A stretch of 64,000 bases of DNA, from contig JAHSVC010000031.1 in NCBI GenBank assembly GCA_021397845.1, positions 1,488,001 to 1,552,000 on the forward strand. The letters are read 5' to 3'. This DNA is from Areca catechu (lineage: Eukaryota > Streptophyta > Magnoliopsida > Arecales > Arecaceae). Both the position numbers and the translations under genes were made by a program. Numbering within the stretch: position 1 is the first letter of the stretch; each line of letters opens with the position of its first letter. Of this stretch, positions 11,840 through 22,701 are shown in pieces. The notes beneath the pieces are model-generated. The model saw only the letters and a program-made list of their open reading frames with translations, ran no database searches and was not told where the DNA came from.

Positions 11840-12390
11840 TCATGATGATGACTCCATGAATCTAGGATCGATTTAGATTCTAGGACTAGGGTCAGTTTGG
11901 TCCTAGGATGGAGGTTCAGCCCTCTTCGAGTTCGAGGTCCAGGATTTTGGATCTTGAAAGGGCTAATTCAATATTGGATTGGATTTGAATCCAAGTAGAT
12001 ATGAGAATGGATTAGCTCATAGATATACATGGACTTGGATGAGTGCTCTCCTAATTGGATTAGTCTTAGGAGAATTAGAGTTTGGTTATGTTCATGTGTT
12101 TTATTCTCATTGAATTAGGACGGTTCTTTGATCTATAAAAGGACATACCATATAATCTAATATTTGGAGTGGAATGATGTAAACGCTATATTATCCCTAA
12201 GCCTCTCTCTCCCCCCTCTCCCTCCTCATGCCACAAAGAAGGATTCACACCGAGAGAAAGCAAGACGTATAAAATAGATTTCAACATTCTATTTTCAGTG
12301 CTGATAGTCCCTATTCTCGAGATTGTTTCTCTCTCCACGAAACTCTATTTTGAGTGAAATTAAAATAGCAAAAAGGGCATATTCTAGTAA
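11840..12390 (+). promoter_or_regulatory. Possible solo LTR with TATA box
   Basis: CTATAAAAGGACAT at about 12133-12146 is followed some 60 bp later by a long pyrimidine tract (CCTCTCTCTCCCCCCTCTCC near 12200), the usual promoter-leader pattern of a plant copia LTR. No matching partner LTR or clear target duplication was found, so this could also be an ordinary promoter-like region. Confidence 0.3.
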
Positions 12391-12392
12391 TG

Positions 12393-12710
12393 TTACAGTT
12401 TAATTTCACATTCAAACAACCTCCAGAAAAGTACCAGCATCATCAGCAAGTTGCTGGTTATACAATAGAGTTCTGTAGAATTCTGTGAAGCAAGTTCAGC
12501 ATTTTTGATTATCCGTCTAGTCCATGTTCCATGCCATATTTCTAGTAGTTGTTCACAACATCCAAATGTCCTTTGAAGAAGGATTCCACATCCAAATAAA
12601 ATTTGGATTGGTGTAATAGTTGGAGCATAAGTAGGAGTTATGCAGGTGAAAGGATTTGACCAAAGGAGTCCAAGTCCAACTACGATTCCTCCTTGTTCAT
12701 GTTCTAACAT
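12393..12710 (-). CDS. Unidentified 105-codon open frame
   Basis: An open frame starting MLEHEQGGIVVGLG with hydrophobic stretches. I do not recognise a family. It is longer than expected by chance in AT-rich DNA but has no start context, intron signals or neighbour that supports a gene. It could be an exon fragment of a captured gene or simply chance. Confidence 0.15.
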   Translation of the reverse strand: MLEHEQGGIVVGLGLLWSNPFTCITPTYAPTITPIQILFGCGILLQRTFGCCEQLLEIWHGTWTRRIIKNAELASQNSTELYCITSNLLMMLVLFWRLFECEIKL

Positions 12711-13173
12711 GATTTGGGCTACCTTTAGGATGTAGAAGTAAGAGTTTTATGTCTAAAATTCATGGAGACTTGTCTAAAATTCATGGAGACTTGACCGAGG
12801 TGTGCATTGCTAAGTTTCGAATATCCATGCAAAAGTTGGCAGTCCTAACAACTTTTCCTCTTTTGTATGGTTCATTAATTTGTATTTGTTTGAGAGTTTA
12901 ATAATATAAACTAAGCCATTGAAGTTACATGAATAATATAATATGGAAACATTAGCTAGGACCAATTTAGGATCTATTTTTATCATATTTTGGATGTAAT
13001 ATAGCCCTATGGGTTTCTTTGGAAATTTGCTTTTATCATTGCACTACATGGATTATATGGTTATGTATCTATTGTTGTTAATGTTTTGTTAAAAATAATT
13101 AATTATTTTTTTAAAATGTATACTTTGGAATAATTCAATTAGTCTGACAATTATTGAGAGTTCCATAATTTTT

Positions 13174-13445
13174 TGTTAATTATGCTACACACAATTATGA
13201 TATGAATAAAGTAGTTTTCATTGATATTGACATTGTTTCCATAAATTATTTTTTAAGGATAAGAAGCTAGTAATAACTAATATTATTGGAAAGTCTTTAT
13301 ATACATGATCTTCTATTATTTTCATTCACTTGATATTCTCCTTCCTAGTTTTACTTTCCTACCTTCTTATGGCCTGTATCTCTTCTATATGTATCATGAT
13401 CCTATATGAATTAAATTAATTTTATTTCTTTCATCATAAATAACA
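13174..13445 (+). repeat. 5' LTR of copia element B, start uncertain
   Basis: The end is fixed by the primer site: TAACA at 13441-13445, then TGGTATCAGAGCC. Two starts are possible. TGTTA at 13174 mirrors the TAACA end. TATTGGAAA at 13284 matches the first nine bases after the 3' polypurine tract (32446). TTTATATAC at about 13297-13305 would be the TATA box in either case. Confidence 0.6.
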
Positions 13446-13458
13446 TGGTATCAGAGCC
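13446..13458 (+). other. Primer binding site of element B
   Basis: TGGTATCAGAGCC immediately follows the LTR end and is complementary to the 3' end of plant initiator Met-tRNA, the normal copia primer. Confidence 0.9.
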
Positions 13459-13819
13459 TTCCGTCAATCCCTAATCCTTTCAATAATCCTCGTAGCCAAC
13501 CATTCTTCCCTTCAATCATCTTCCCAAACCCTCCCAAAACCCTCCTCTTCCAAAAACCCACGACGCCCCTCCCCCCTCCTCCAGCCTTTCATTGGCATCC
13601 TCCCCTTCACTGCCTTCCAGCTCTTGGGTCCATCCAATTCTCATGAGCACTGACTAATCTGCGTCAACGATAATAAGTTTGCACCCCTTGAGCGGAGCAG
13701 AGCAGAGCTTCCCCTTTGAGTCTGATTGGATCGCTCCATCTTCACCAGTGTCGACCTTGGCCTCTTGGATTCAAGGTCCCCTCCACTCGCACCAACCACC
13801 ACCAACACCCTGCCACTGT

Positions 13820-14085
13820 AACCCATGTCTCTCCCCAGCCCGATGCCCCTATCGTCGCAAGCAATGCCCCTCTATAGCCCCCCTCAACCTCCCATCAATG
13901 CCCTTACTACTGCCAACATCTCTCCTCCATCAGTGCCGACCCAAACCTGATGCCCAATGCCATCGTCTCTCCCCAGCCGACACCCACCCCACCAATGTCT
14001 CTCCCTAGCCAATGCCCACCTCAACCCAATGCCCGATGCCCCATCGATGCCGACCCTAGCCCGACACCTGACACCCCACTGATGC
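13820..14085 (+). repeat. Degenerate repeats in the leader of element B
   Basis: The motifs CTCTCCCCAGCC and (C)GATGCCC recur irregularly. The stretch is C-rich and non-coding, and lies directly beside the RPS16 pseudogene in what should be a short leader before gag. Confidence 0.5.
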
Positions 14086-14090
14086 CCCTG

Positions 14091-14395
14091 TGGTCGAAGT
14101 AGACGAGGATGTCCTTGATCTCATTCTTGGATTGCTCGTCGACGTACTTCTGGTAGAAAGCCACTCACATAGATCTGAGAGGTCTTCCCACTGATACACA
14201 TGTCTATGCTGGTGATTTGATGGCAACCTAAGAGGAGGATCGGCTCTAAGGCCTTGTAGTAAAGGATCTCAAGCTTCACCAATTCAATCAGGCTCCCGGT
14301 CACCTTGATCAAGCTACGACGGTGCTTACGTATGTCATTGCAATGGCTACCTTCTTCCGCCTAATGCACTGCAGAGACTCTATCACCGCCATCAT
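14091..14395 (-). pseudogene. RPS16: 40S ribosomal protein S16 (uS9) pseudogene fragment
   Basis: Read on the - strand from a start at 14395 it gives MMAVIESLQCIRRKKVAIAMTY, then (frame-shifted) LIKVTGSLIELVKLEILYYKALE, PILLLG, KTSQIY, and in another frame FYQKYVDEQSKNEIKDILVYFD ending near 14091. These match, in order, the cytosolic ribosomal protein S16 family, a small-subunit protein of about 145 residues; roughly the first 110 are represented. The middle (after DM.I and after SQIY) has deletions, several frames are used and the C-terminal tail is missing, so it is dead. No intron is seen, which fits a processed copy or captured cDNA. It lies antisense inside the leader of copia element B. 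Confidence 0.85.
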
Positions 14396-14599
14396 TGCCA
14401 CTACTCTTATTCACTATCGCCGGAGTTGTTGTTGAAGCGAGAGACCCTAACCTCAGAAATACTCCTTCATGCTTGATTGTTAAGCAGGTTGGTGTAGGTT
14501 ATTCTTAAAGTTCATGATATTTTATGGATGGCTGAGTTCTAGGTAATGCATGTTGAATTCAATTACCACTCAAGACTTGGAGAACTTGATCAGTAGGTT

Positions 14600-15307
14600 G
14601 CTCACAACCCAAGTATCGACTATCTAAGTAGCAATTCAACCAGGAGGACCTTTGAAAGAGAGTGCATCACTAAATGCACTTCAAGTTGCCGTCAAGCTCG
14701 ATGGGCCACCCATATTTTATCATAGTCTAGAAGTACCTGGCTACTTATCAAAAGCCATGGTTTGGCCGACACCACACAACGATCTACTGATGGAGTACCA
14801 GGCATGGCTCAATGGGACATGAAAAATTTGGTGGTCATGGCTTTTCTAGTTAATACAATCGTCTCGAATTTCTCAAGGAGCATACAACTATTGGAGATAG
14901 CCCATGAGATATGGGAGGCGGTGGCCTAGATGTATTCTTCAAGGGCTAACCCTACCTAGGTATATGGATATAGTTTTAGTTGTGAAAACTTTATCAAGGC
15001 ATACTTTCTATTACTAATTATGCTAATGAATAGAAAATATTATGGGCTGAAGCTGACCACTATCGCACCTTTGTTTTAAAGAGCTCCATAGATGTACAGC
15101 AGTTTCAGAGGTATTTGCAAGAGAAGCACATCAAGACTTTCTCTATAGCTTGAATCCTAAGTTTGAGCCAGTTCGGGTACAGCTCCTAGCATGAGAGGAC
15201 AAGCCAAACCTAAGTCAGGCCTCTCTACTATTTTATGGGAGGAGATAAAGACCAGAGTAGTTACTTCTACTAAGCCATTTGCTTTGCCCTCATAACTAAA
15301 CCACTGC
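14600..15307 (+). pseudogene. gag: gag of copia element B, N-terminal part (broken)
   Basis: Recognisable copia capsid: VVMAFLVNTIVSNFSRSIQ with LLEIAHEIWEAVA near 14835-14925, then LWAEADHYRTFVLKSS near 15040-15085, FQRYLQEKHI, and in a shifted frame LNPKFEPVRVQLLA and DKPNLSQA near 15150-15225. It stops at 15307, where element C is inserted, and continues at 22702. Several stops and frameshifts. Confidence 0.8.
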
Positions 15308-15312
15308 CTCGA

Positions 15313-16957
15313 TGGTATGGGCACCAGGATCTGACAGAGGCTCCTCAACCCTCTGTGGATCTCAGATTAGGGTTCCACTTCTTTGTGTCTTGTAATAAGG
15401 CTTCAAGCCTCAAATTTGTAATTATCTTTTGCTTTGAATTGAGTCTGTACCTTAACCAATTAGGTCAAATTGAGTCCTGTACTAAGTCGAGTCATAAATC
15501 GAGTCCAGTCTGAGTCTCTTAGAAGTATGGGTCAATTGCAAGAGTGGGTCTTAAAATTTAGTCTCCCTGGATGCAAGTAAGGAAAGAAGCCAAGTTAGCT
15601 CAGGGCCCACCTGTGCATCCTACATGGCGCCATGAAATTGCCATGTGGGCAGCACACTTGGCATGCAAGGATGCCCAATGGGGAGGACCACTTCACTTGG
15701 CTCTAGCCCCCTCCCCCTATCAAGCTCATTGCCATGCAAGGGTGGTCGGCCAAGGTGGAAGTCAATGGGAGTTGAAGTAGGGAATTCAAATCCCTTGCTT
15801 CAAGCCCTCCAATCAAGTCTTCTTCCCAAATTGCTTCAACCTATTTGGAAGGGAGAGACAAGATCCTTGGGTGCCTCCACCTAACACTCCCATGTCAAGC
15901 CTTATACCAAAGAAAGGGTGTGCAACAAAGGAAGGAAGAAGAACATGAGCCATGCTACAAGCCCCTCTTCATGTCTTTTTTCAAAACAATGAAGATTCTT
16001 TCCAACTTCAAGGTGCCATGATCCCTCCTCCTAGCCTTGCTTCATGCCATGCCCATTCAAGAAAAAGAAGAAGAAATTTTGTATTCTTGCATTTGAATTT
16101 CAAAATGGGCCTTGGGTGCCTATTTAAAGGACCCAACCCCTCCATTGTAAAAGATTGATGATGATTGAATGATTGAGTGATTAATGAAAAAGTTTGAGTT
16201 TTTTTCCACCCTCCAGCCATTGTCTTTTAGGCTAGGTTTGAGTGGAATTGCCTTCGTCCCCAGGGACGTCAAGAGGTGTGAGGCCACCTGTCCGTCGCCC
16301 TAGGGCATCGCGAACCTTCGTCCACTTGGACGTCCGTGGTGTGAGGCCACATTCCTTCGTCCTCCAGGATGTCACGGGGTGCGAGGCCCCAAGTTATCTC
16401 CAACTTCAACTTCGGAATCCAGCCGGACACCGGGCTCGAAGCCCCTTCCCAACTCCATCTCAATTCCTTTCCGTGCATCTCCACATTTCGCTGACCCTTC
16501 TTTTGTTTGCCTACAGGTCCTCCCTGGCATCTCGGGTATTGGAGACAGTCAGCTTTGCCATCGCGACCTCCCGACCCAAAGCCAGTGCTCCCACGGGTTC
16601 GACTGCTCGGGCATCCAGGCCGCATCCGTCGAGTTGAGCGATCTCTGCACCGAGCACTCCAGAAGTTTGAGGTTTGCTTTCTCTTTATCTCCTAAGTAGA
16701 TATTGTAGGTCGAGCTAGTCCTACCGGGGTTTCTTAATCCCGGGGTCCTGTTCTCGTTTTCACTTTTAGGGCTTTGAACTGCTAGCATAAGCTTTCATTA
16801 CTGTTCTTCGTATTTCTTACCTTTGCTTTTGATCGGGAATCAAAAACCTAAAAAAAATATCTAAAACTCATCAAACATAAAAAAAAAAAAGAAATTCCTT
16901 GCATCATAAGCATCCATCCCAGCATCCGTAGCCCTAACCCTCCCTTGCCCCGCATCA
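15313..16957 (+). repeat. 5' LTR of element C
   Basis: Starts TGGTATGGGCACC (TGGTGTGGG in the partner) and ends CCCCGCATCA. TATTTAAAG at 16121-16129 is the likely TATA box. From about 16255 to 16400 there are repeats of the motif (A/G)GTGTGAGGCC with CGTC..GGGACGTC spacers. The open frames drawn over it (for example 16242-16637) coincide with this repeat region and are repeated in the other LTR; they are not supported as genes. Confidence 0.93.
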
Positions 16958-16960
16958 TTT

Positions 16961-17003
16961 CTAGTATCAGAGCTTTATTCCACATCAATCTTGGTATCAG
17001 AGC
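16961..17003 (+). other. Duplicated primer binding site of element C
   Basis: TAGTATCAGAGC at 16962-16973 and a perfect initiator-Met site TGGTATCAGAGC at 16992-17003. Each is preceded by an LTR-end-like CGCATCA or CACATCA, so a unit of LTR terminus plus primer site of about 30 bp is present twice. Confidence 0.8.
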
Positions 17004-17823
17004 AAGGTTAGGACTAGTGCATTTGTTTCATTTTCTGCATTCTGGTCAGTCTATATATGATATGATCATTGGATTGTTTCTCTATGTAGAGACTTCCAAA
17101 TTTTATGATTTCTATTTTGTTAGATCGTATTAATTTCAAAGTATTTTTGTCTATTTTCTCAGATTTTATTTTAGTTCGTAGAGTTTCTACAAGCTGAAAT
17201 ACTGTCTGAGAAAATCTCAAGTCTGATATTTCAGCAAGCATCTAATCTTTTGATTCATTCATCCATCTAGCTTGCTTCTTGCATGTTTTAATTCCTGCAT
17301 TTTGTTTAGCATTCACCCATCTAAAAGACACAAAAGAACAAAAAAAATTTTAAGTCATTTCATTAGTCATTATTGTACTTCATTTTACATAACTTATCTT
17401 AAGGGCGTCAATTTAACATAAGGTCAGGATTTCATTACCTGTCCCTAGCCCAAAAACCACCACCCGGCATATCGAACCCTAGCCATTAACTAAAATCAAT
17501 TAGACATTTAATCTTCTCTAGTGAGCTAGAGACACCCACGAAGTCGGGTCAACCCAAGTGCCGAGCCAAGCTAGATTGCTTGTTGGTGTGTGCTTGTGTA
17601 GCTGGTGTCTAGGCAAGTGGTTCAGGGACTAGAGCCTGAAGGGAAGTGGGTTGGTTCGCTTACCTGGCCATTTCTAATTGGTGTCTAGGCAAGCAAAGAG
17701 GAACCTCCACTCACCTTACACTTACCTGGCCAGGTGCCAAGTTACTACTTCCAGGTTCATCTTCTTGACTTTACATTTGGAGAGATCTCCTAGGTCTAGC
17801 AAACCGTAGCATCGTTTTGTTAC
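17004..17823 (+). other. 5' leader of element C with conserved block
   Basis: Untranslated leader between primer site and gag. The part at about 17491-17555 (TAAAATCAATTAGACA.., GCTAGAGACACC, GTCGGGTCAA) is conserved in elements D, F, G and G'. A second shared part further on has GTGTCTAGGCAAG and TACCTGGCCA motifs. Possible role in RNA packaging or dimerisation is inference. Confidence 0.7.
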
Positions 17824-18930
17824 ATGTGCACTAGATCAGGAACCTCTTTTCACCCACCTTCTCCACCCTCTACCGACACCATGGACCAACTGCGAGCCGA
17901 CATTGGAGCCTTAACCCAATCCATGACCCAGTTGATCAATAGACTGGACCAGATAGATGCCAGACTGAGACCCCTAGAGGAAGCTACTAGGCCCCGACCT
18001 GAACCCAGTCCTGAGTCCCCTCACCCAAGGAGGAACCTACCACAAGACCCTTACTTTGAGGATGACTTTGGGAGAGACCCTGACCCCTTTGTTGCTACCC
18101 GTCCTAGGAGACCCAATCTGGAGGACCGTGAAGAAAGAGCCCTTAGGAGCATCAAGCTTGAGGCACCCACTTTCGATGGTAGCTTAGATCCCAGGGTGTA
18201 TGAAGATTGGGAGTCTGCTATGGAGCAGTATTTTGACTGGTACTCTATGTCTGAGAGAACTAAGTTTAAGTTTGCCAAGCTTAGGTTGGTTCACCAAGCT
18301 AGGTTGTTCTGGAACAGTGTTGAGAACTACATAGAGCAGAAAGGTCAATTACCCATAACCGCCTGGGGGGGATGAGAGAAAAGCTTAGAAGGAAATACTT
18401 ACCTGTGTCCTACACCCAGAAACTGTTGGACCAATGGCAGACCTTAAGTCAAGGGAGTAAGAGTGTGGCCGATTACATCGCCAAGTTTGATGAATATGTT
18501 ATGTGATGTAAGGTTGTTGAATCACCTGAGGTAACCCTGTCTAGGTTTAGGGCTGGCCTACACCCAGACACCCAGAGAGAGCTATTTTTTAGATCAACCA
18601 AACCTTGGAAGAAGCTTACCAAGTTGCTAGGCTCTGTGAGCGTTTCCAGAGAGCTCCCACCTATAGAAGACCAGAGCCCTTTAGAAACCTGAGCCGTTTC
18701 CCTGGATCCACCAAGGTTACAATCAAGCTTACCCGAGTCGACCAAACCCAAACCGAACTGACCCAAGTCAACCAAAAACCCAGCACCCAGCCCTAGTCGT
18801 CCCAGCCTGAACCGACCCGAGTATAGTAGAGAGGAAAAGGGTAAGGCTGTGATGAAGTCCAGGGAGACCTGATCCCCAAGGTAAATGCTTTAGGTGTCAT
18901 AAACCTGGACATTTTTTAGCCAGTGCACCG
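17824..18930 (+). pseudogene. gag: gag of element C (broken)
   Basis: The open start MCTRSGTSFHPPSPP at 17824 gives 183 codons. Residues about 20-60 form an amphipathic, probably coiled-coil region (DQLRADIGALTQSMTQLIN). The capsid begins around SIKLEAPTFDGSLDPRVYEDW and continues through AMEQYFDWYSMSERTKFKFAKLRL. A frameshift in a G-run near 18365-18375 moves the rest (MREKLRRKYLPVSYTQ, SVADYIAKFDEY) to another frame. A zinc knuckle CFRCHKPGHF lies near 18890-18920, with its last Cys replaced. This is Tekay/Del-type Gag. Confidence 0.88.
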
Positions 18931-19139
18931 CCTCTGCCCTACTCATAGAAGAACCCGAACCAACGTGAACCTGAAGAGAACATCTATGATCCCGAAAATC
19001 AGTTATTGGAAGGGTATGAGGGAGAAGAAGAAGTGTTTGAATCTGAAGACCTTGTAGGGGTAGTCCGATGCATCCTAGCCCAAAACATAGTACAGGAAGA
19101 CTGGCGTAGAGACCAACATCCTGCAGACCCTGATCAAGC

Positions 19140-19545
19140 TAGGAGATAAGGTTTGTAAGGTCATCATTGAGTGGAAGCTGTGTTTAATGCCCTTTCCTTG
19201 AGTACAGTTAAATCTTTAGGACTAGCCATAGTTCCCCACCCCAACCCTTACAAAGTCTCCTAGATAGATTCAACTTCAATCCCTGTAAAGTCTAGGTGCC
19301 AGATCAAAATCAAAATGAGTTCCTATGAAGAATCGATTTGGTGTGACGTCTTACCCATGGGTGTGGGTAGTATCATTCTAGGACGACCCTGGCTTTTCGA
19401 CCATGATGCCACCCTTTATGGTCGATCCAATACCTGTGTCTTTCTCCACCAGGAAAAAAGATCACAATCAACCCAATCCAGCCAAAGGACCCAGACAAGA
19501 AAGGATCAAGTAGCCTTAAAGAAAAGAAGCCTGAAGTTAACCTGA
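19140..19545 (+). pseudogene. Aspartic protease of element C (broken)
   Basis: VCKVIID, a one-base loss and GSCVNALSLSTVKSLGLAI near 19150-19225 match the active-site strand. The following part, WIDSTSIPVKSRCQI then CDVLPMGVGSIILGRPWLF and DHDATLYGRSNTCVF (19315-19440), is the conserved C-terminal half of gypsy retropepsin. The gene would mature Gag and Pol; two frame breaks inactivate it. Confidence 0.82.
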
Positions 19546-20110
19546 TCAAGGACAATGGGTTAGAAGAAGAGTTTCAGGGAGAGAAGGATGAACATTCTGA
19601 GAATTTGAATACAAAAACCCCTGAGCCCAATGAAGACTTTAAGGTTGAACCCATCAAAAATCTAGGAAAAGAAACTCCTGAGCCCATTAAAGAATTGAAA
19701 GAAAGCATCTATGAGTCAAGTTTAGTAGAAGATGGGCCTGAGGGTGAAATCATTGAGGAATCCAAGGAAAATGATCCTGAACCTACTACAAAATTTGAAG
19801 AGGAAATGACAGAGCCAGGATCACATCTAGTAAATGAACATGAGGATTCACCAGTCTTTTCCACAGGAGTTCAGGAACCAACCCTTAATGAACCGATCCA
19901 AAGAAAACATCCTCAAGAGATGGTTGAAGCTCGGAAAGAAATTGAGGATGAAGTTCACGATGAGTTACCTGATCAACTTCCACCCCTGAGAAACATCCAT
20001 CATACTATAGACTTGGTCCCAGAATCCTCTTAACAGACCTTCCTCACTGTGGGGTTGACCCTAGCGAGCCCCAAGATCTACTGGAACAAGTGGACCATAT
20101 GACACCTATA
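19546..20110 (+). pseudogene. Acidic linker and stub of reverse transcriptase, element C
   Basis: An open frame from 19605 encodes an acidic, Glu/Pro-rich linker. It ends in DELPDQLPPLRNIHHTIDLVP, the fingers entry of gypsy RT. Homology to RT stops within about 40 codons. An acidic linker is also present in D, F, G and G'. The RT palm, RNase H and integrase core do not follow. Confidence 0.75.
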
Positions 20111-20552
20111 GAACGATGCCCAAATTTTAAGGTCATCCTGAATAATCAAGGTCTATTTATGTTTCCATAAGCCACCCCAAGACTCCGATTCCTATTTTCT
20201 ACCCTTCCCTGAACCCTCTCACATTTCTAGAGCCATGGGGTTACTTTTATTAAGATTACCAGAATGCGTGACTCCTTAGAGCCTATCCCTTTTGCCCTCT
20301 ACTTTTGGTATACTTTATGGCATTTGCTAGGGATCCTTAATAATTTTTCTTGTGCATACCAGACTATGGTCAAGCCTAAAGAGTTAAAAGTCTGTTAGGT
20401 TTAGACCCAAGGAGTCCAATAAAATTCTTTTCTCAATAAGATTGCATAGTTGAGTCTGCATTTTGCAACATGTTAGGAATATGCATTAAATACAATTTTA
20501 AAATAATTTGGCTGATTCCGAAAGCAAGCCAAAGAGTTTGAAATAAGGAATT
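20111..20552 (+). other. Spacer module in place of pol core, element C
   Basis: About 440 bp with broken coding similarity to the module better seen in D, G and G' (YFLPFPE..ISRA.., LLPSTFGILYGI). It ends just before the integrase C-terminal region. The copy here is the most decayed of the five. Confidence 0.55.
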
Positions 20553-21017
20553 TGTAATGATTAGGCTCCGGCCTGAACAGTTTCCACCGGGAACGTTAAG
20601 AAGCTTCATGCTCGTGGGGCGGGTCCCTTTAAAGTGATTAGGAGATTAGGCCCTAATGCCTATGTGCTAGAATTACCTCCGGATTATGGAATTAGCTCGA
20701 CATTCAATATCTTTGACTTAGTCGAGTATAGGGAACCCGCAAACATACCCAGTGAGCTATTTGGGCCTGACCTCCCTTTTGAGAGTGAACCTGAACCTGA
20801 GTGTCCACCTCCAAATATACCTGAGCGAGGAGAGCGGATCGAGCGTGTCCTGGATGACCAAGCCATCACTACCCAGGGAAAGGGCTATCAACATTACTTG
20901 GTCCGATGGCAAGGCCGACCCGAATCTGATGACTCGTGGATCACACGGGAGGAATTGCAGCGCATCACCCCGACATCCTGGAGAGGTACCAAAGCCAAAC
21001 TAACTCTTACTCGATAG
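20553..21017 (+). pseudogene. Integrase C-terminus and chromodomain, element C
   Basis: VMIRLRPEQFPPG, then after a frameshift KKLHARGAGPFKVIRRLG, NAYVLELPPDYGISSTFNIF and DLVEYREP: the integrase C-terminal (GPY/F-like) module. It is followed by the chromodomain IERVLDDQAITTQGKGYQHY with LVRWQGRPESDDSWITREEL, ending at a stop at 21015-21017. Chromodomains of chromoviruses bind methylated histone H3 and steer integration to heterochromatin. Here the domain has survived without the catalytic integrase. Aromatic residues of the fold (Y, W, W) are kept. Confidence 0.92.
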
Positions 21018-21045
21018 GGTCGAGTTCCTCCCATCCCAGGAGAAT
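21009..21045 (+). promoter_or_regulatory. Inverted repeat and polypurine tract before 3' LTR, element C
   Basis: ACTCGATAGGGTCGAGT at 21009-21025 is an inverted repeat. It is followed directly by TTCCTCCCATCCCAGGAGAA (21025-21044), which pairs CTCC with GGAG and contains the short polypurine tract next to the LTR start at 21046. Confidence 0.8.
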
Positions 21046-22696
21046 TGGTGTGGGCACCAGGATCTGACAGAGGCTCCTCAACCCTCTATGGATCTCAGAT
21101 TAGGGTTCCACTTCTTTGTGTCTTGTAATAAGGCTTCAAGCCTCAAATTTGTAATTGTCTTTTGCTTTGAATTGAGTCTGTACCATGACCAATTAGGTTA
21201 AATTGAGTCCTGTACTAAGTCGAGTCATAAATCGAGTCCAGTCTGAGTCTCTTAGAAGTATGGGTCAATTGCAAGAGTAGGTCTTAAAATTTAGTCTCCC
21301 TGTATGCAAGTAAGGAAAGAAGCCAAGTCAGCTCAAGGCCCACCTGTGCATCCTATATGGCGCCATGACATCTTGCCATGTGGGCAGCACACTTGGCATG
21401 CAAGGACGCCCAATGGAGAGGACCACTTCACTTGGCTCTACCCTTTTTCCCCTCCCCCTATCAAGCTCATTGCCATGCAAGGGTGGTCGGCCAAGGTGGA
21501 AGTCAATGGGAGTTGAAGTGGGGAATTCAAATCCCTTGCTTCAAGCCCTCCAATCAAGTCTTCTTCCCAAATTGCTTCAACCTATTTGGAAGAGAGAGAC
21601 AAGATCTTGGGTGCCTCCACCTAACACTCCCTATGTCAAGCCTTATACCAAAGAAAGGGTGTGCAAAAAAGGAAGGAAGAAGAACATAAGCCATGCTACA
21701 GGCCCCTCTTCATGTCTTTTTCCAAAATAATGAAGATTCTTTCCAACTTCAAGGCGCCATGATCCCTCCTCCTAGCCTTGCTTCATGCCATGCCCATTCA
21801 AGAAAAAGAAGAAGAAATTTTGTATTCTTGCATTTGAATTTCAAAATGGAACTTAGGTGCCTATTTAAAGGACCCAACCCCCTCCATTGTAACAAGAATT
21901 GAATGATTGATGATTGACTGATTATGAAAAAGTTTGAGTTGTTTTTCCACCCTCCAACTTTTTTCTTTTAGGCTAGTTTTGGTGGTGAATTGCCTTTGTC
22001 CCTAGGGACGTCGAGTGGTGTGAGGCCACCTGTCCGTCACCCCAGGGCATCTCGAATCCTGCGTCCTCTATGATGTCGCGTAGTGTGAGGCCACATTCCT
22101 TTGTCCTCCGGGATGTCGCCAGGGTGCGACGCCCCAATTATCTCCAACTCGACTTCGAAATCCCTCCGGACCACCGGGCTCGAAGCCCCTTCCCACTCCA
22201 TCTCAATTCCTTTCTGTGCATCTCCCCATTTCGCTGACCCTTCTTTTGTTTGCCTACAGGTCCTCCTGGCATCTCGGGCATTGGAGACAGTCAGCTTTGC
22301 CATCGCGACCTCCCGAACCAAGCCAATGCTCCCACGGGTTCGACTGCTCTGGCATCCAGGCCGCATCCGCCGAGTTGAGCGATCTCTACACCAGGCGCTC
22401 AGAAGTTTGAGGTTTGCTTTCTCTTTATCTCCTAAGTAGATATTGTAGGTCGAGCTAGTCCTACCGGGGTTTCTTAATCCCGGGTCCTGTTCTCGTTTTC
22501 ACTTTTAGGGCTTTGAACTGCTAGCGTAAGCTTTCATTACTGTTCTTCATATTTCTTACCTTTGCTTGTGATCGGGAATCGAAAGCCTAAAAAAAATATC
22601 TAAAACTCATCAAACATAAAAAAAAAAAAAGAAATTCCTTGCATCAAATGCATCCATCCCAGCATCCCTAGCCCTAACCCCCCTTGCCCCGCATCA
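21046..22696 (+). repeat. 3' LTR of element C
   Basis: Homologous to 15313-16957 over its whole length. Starts TGGTGTGGGCACC, TATTTAAAG at 21862-21870, ends CCCCGCATCA before CTCGA. Confidence 0.93.
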
Positions 22697-22701
22697 CTCG
22701 A

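Larger units (their letters stand above)
10922..13173. other. AT-rich DNA without recognised genes
   Basis: About 2.2 kb of AT-rich sequence with no domain I recognise. It contains a possible solo LTR (about 11840-12390) and one unidentified open frame on the - strand. It is the right flank of element A and the left flank of copia element B, so it is probably the most original, non-element DNA in the window. Confidence 0.5.
15313..22696 (+). mobile_element. Element C: Ty3/gypsy chromodomain element lacking RT, RNase H and integrase core
   Basis: LTRs 15313-16957 and 21046-22696; exact target duplication CTCGA at 15308-15312 and 22697-22701, inside the gag of copia B. The interior holds primer site, leader, Gag with zinc knuckle, protease, an acidic linker with the first residues of RT, then a non-pol spacer and the integrase C-terminus with chromodomain. 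Nothing resembling the RT palm, RNase H or integrase DDE core is present. Of the related elements in the window, this one keeps the most coding domains. Confidence 0.93.

Noticed and set aside
16242..16699. Frames of 106-131 codons over the GTGTGAGGCC repeats
   Set aside because: They are inside the LTR of C, and the copies in the 3' LTR are altered in frame and length.
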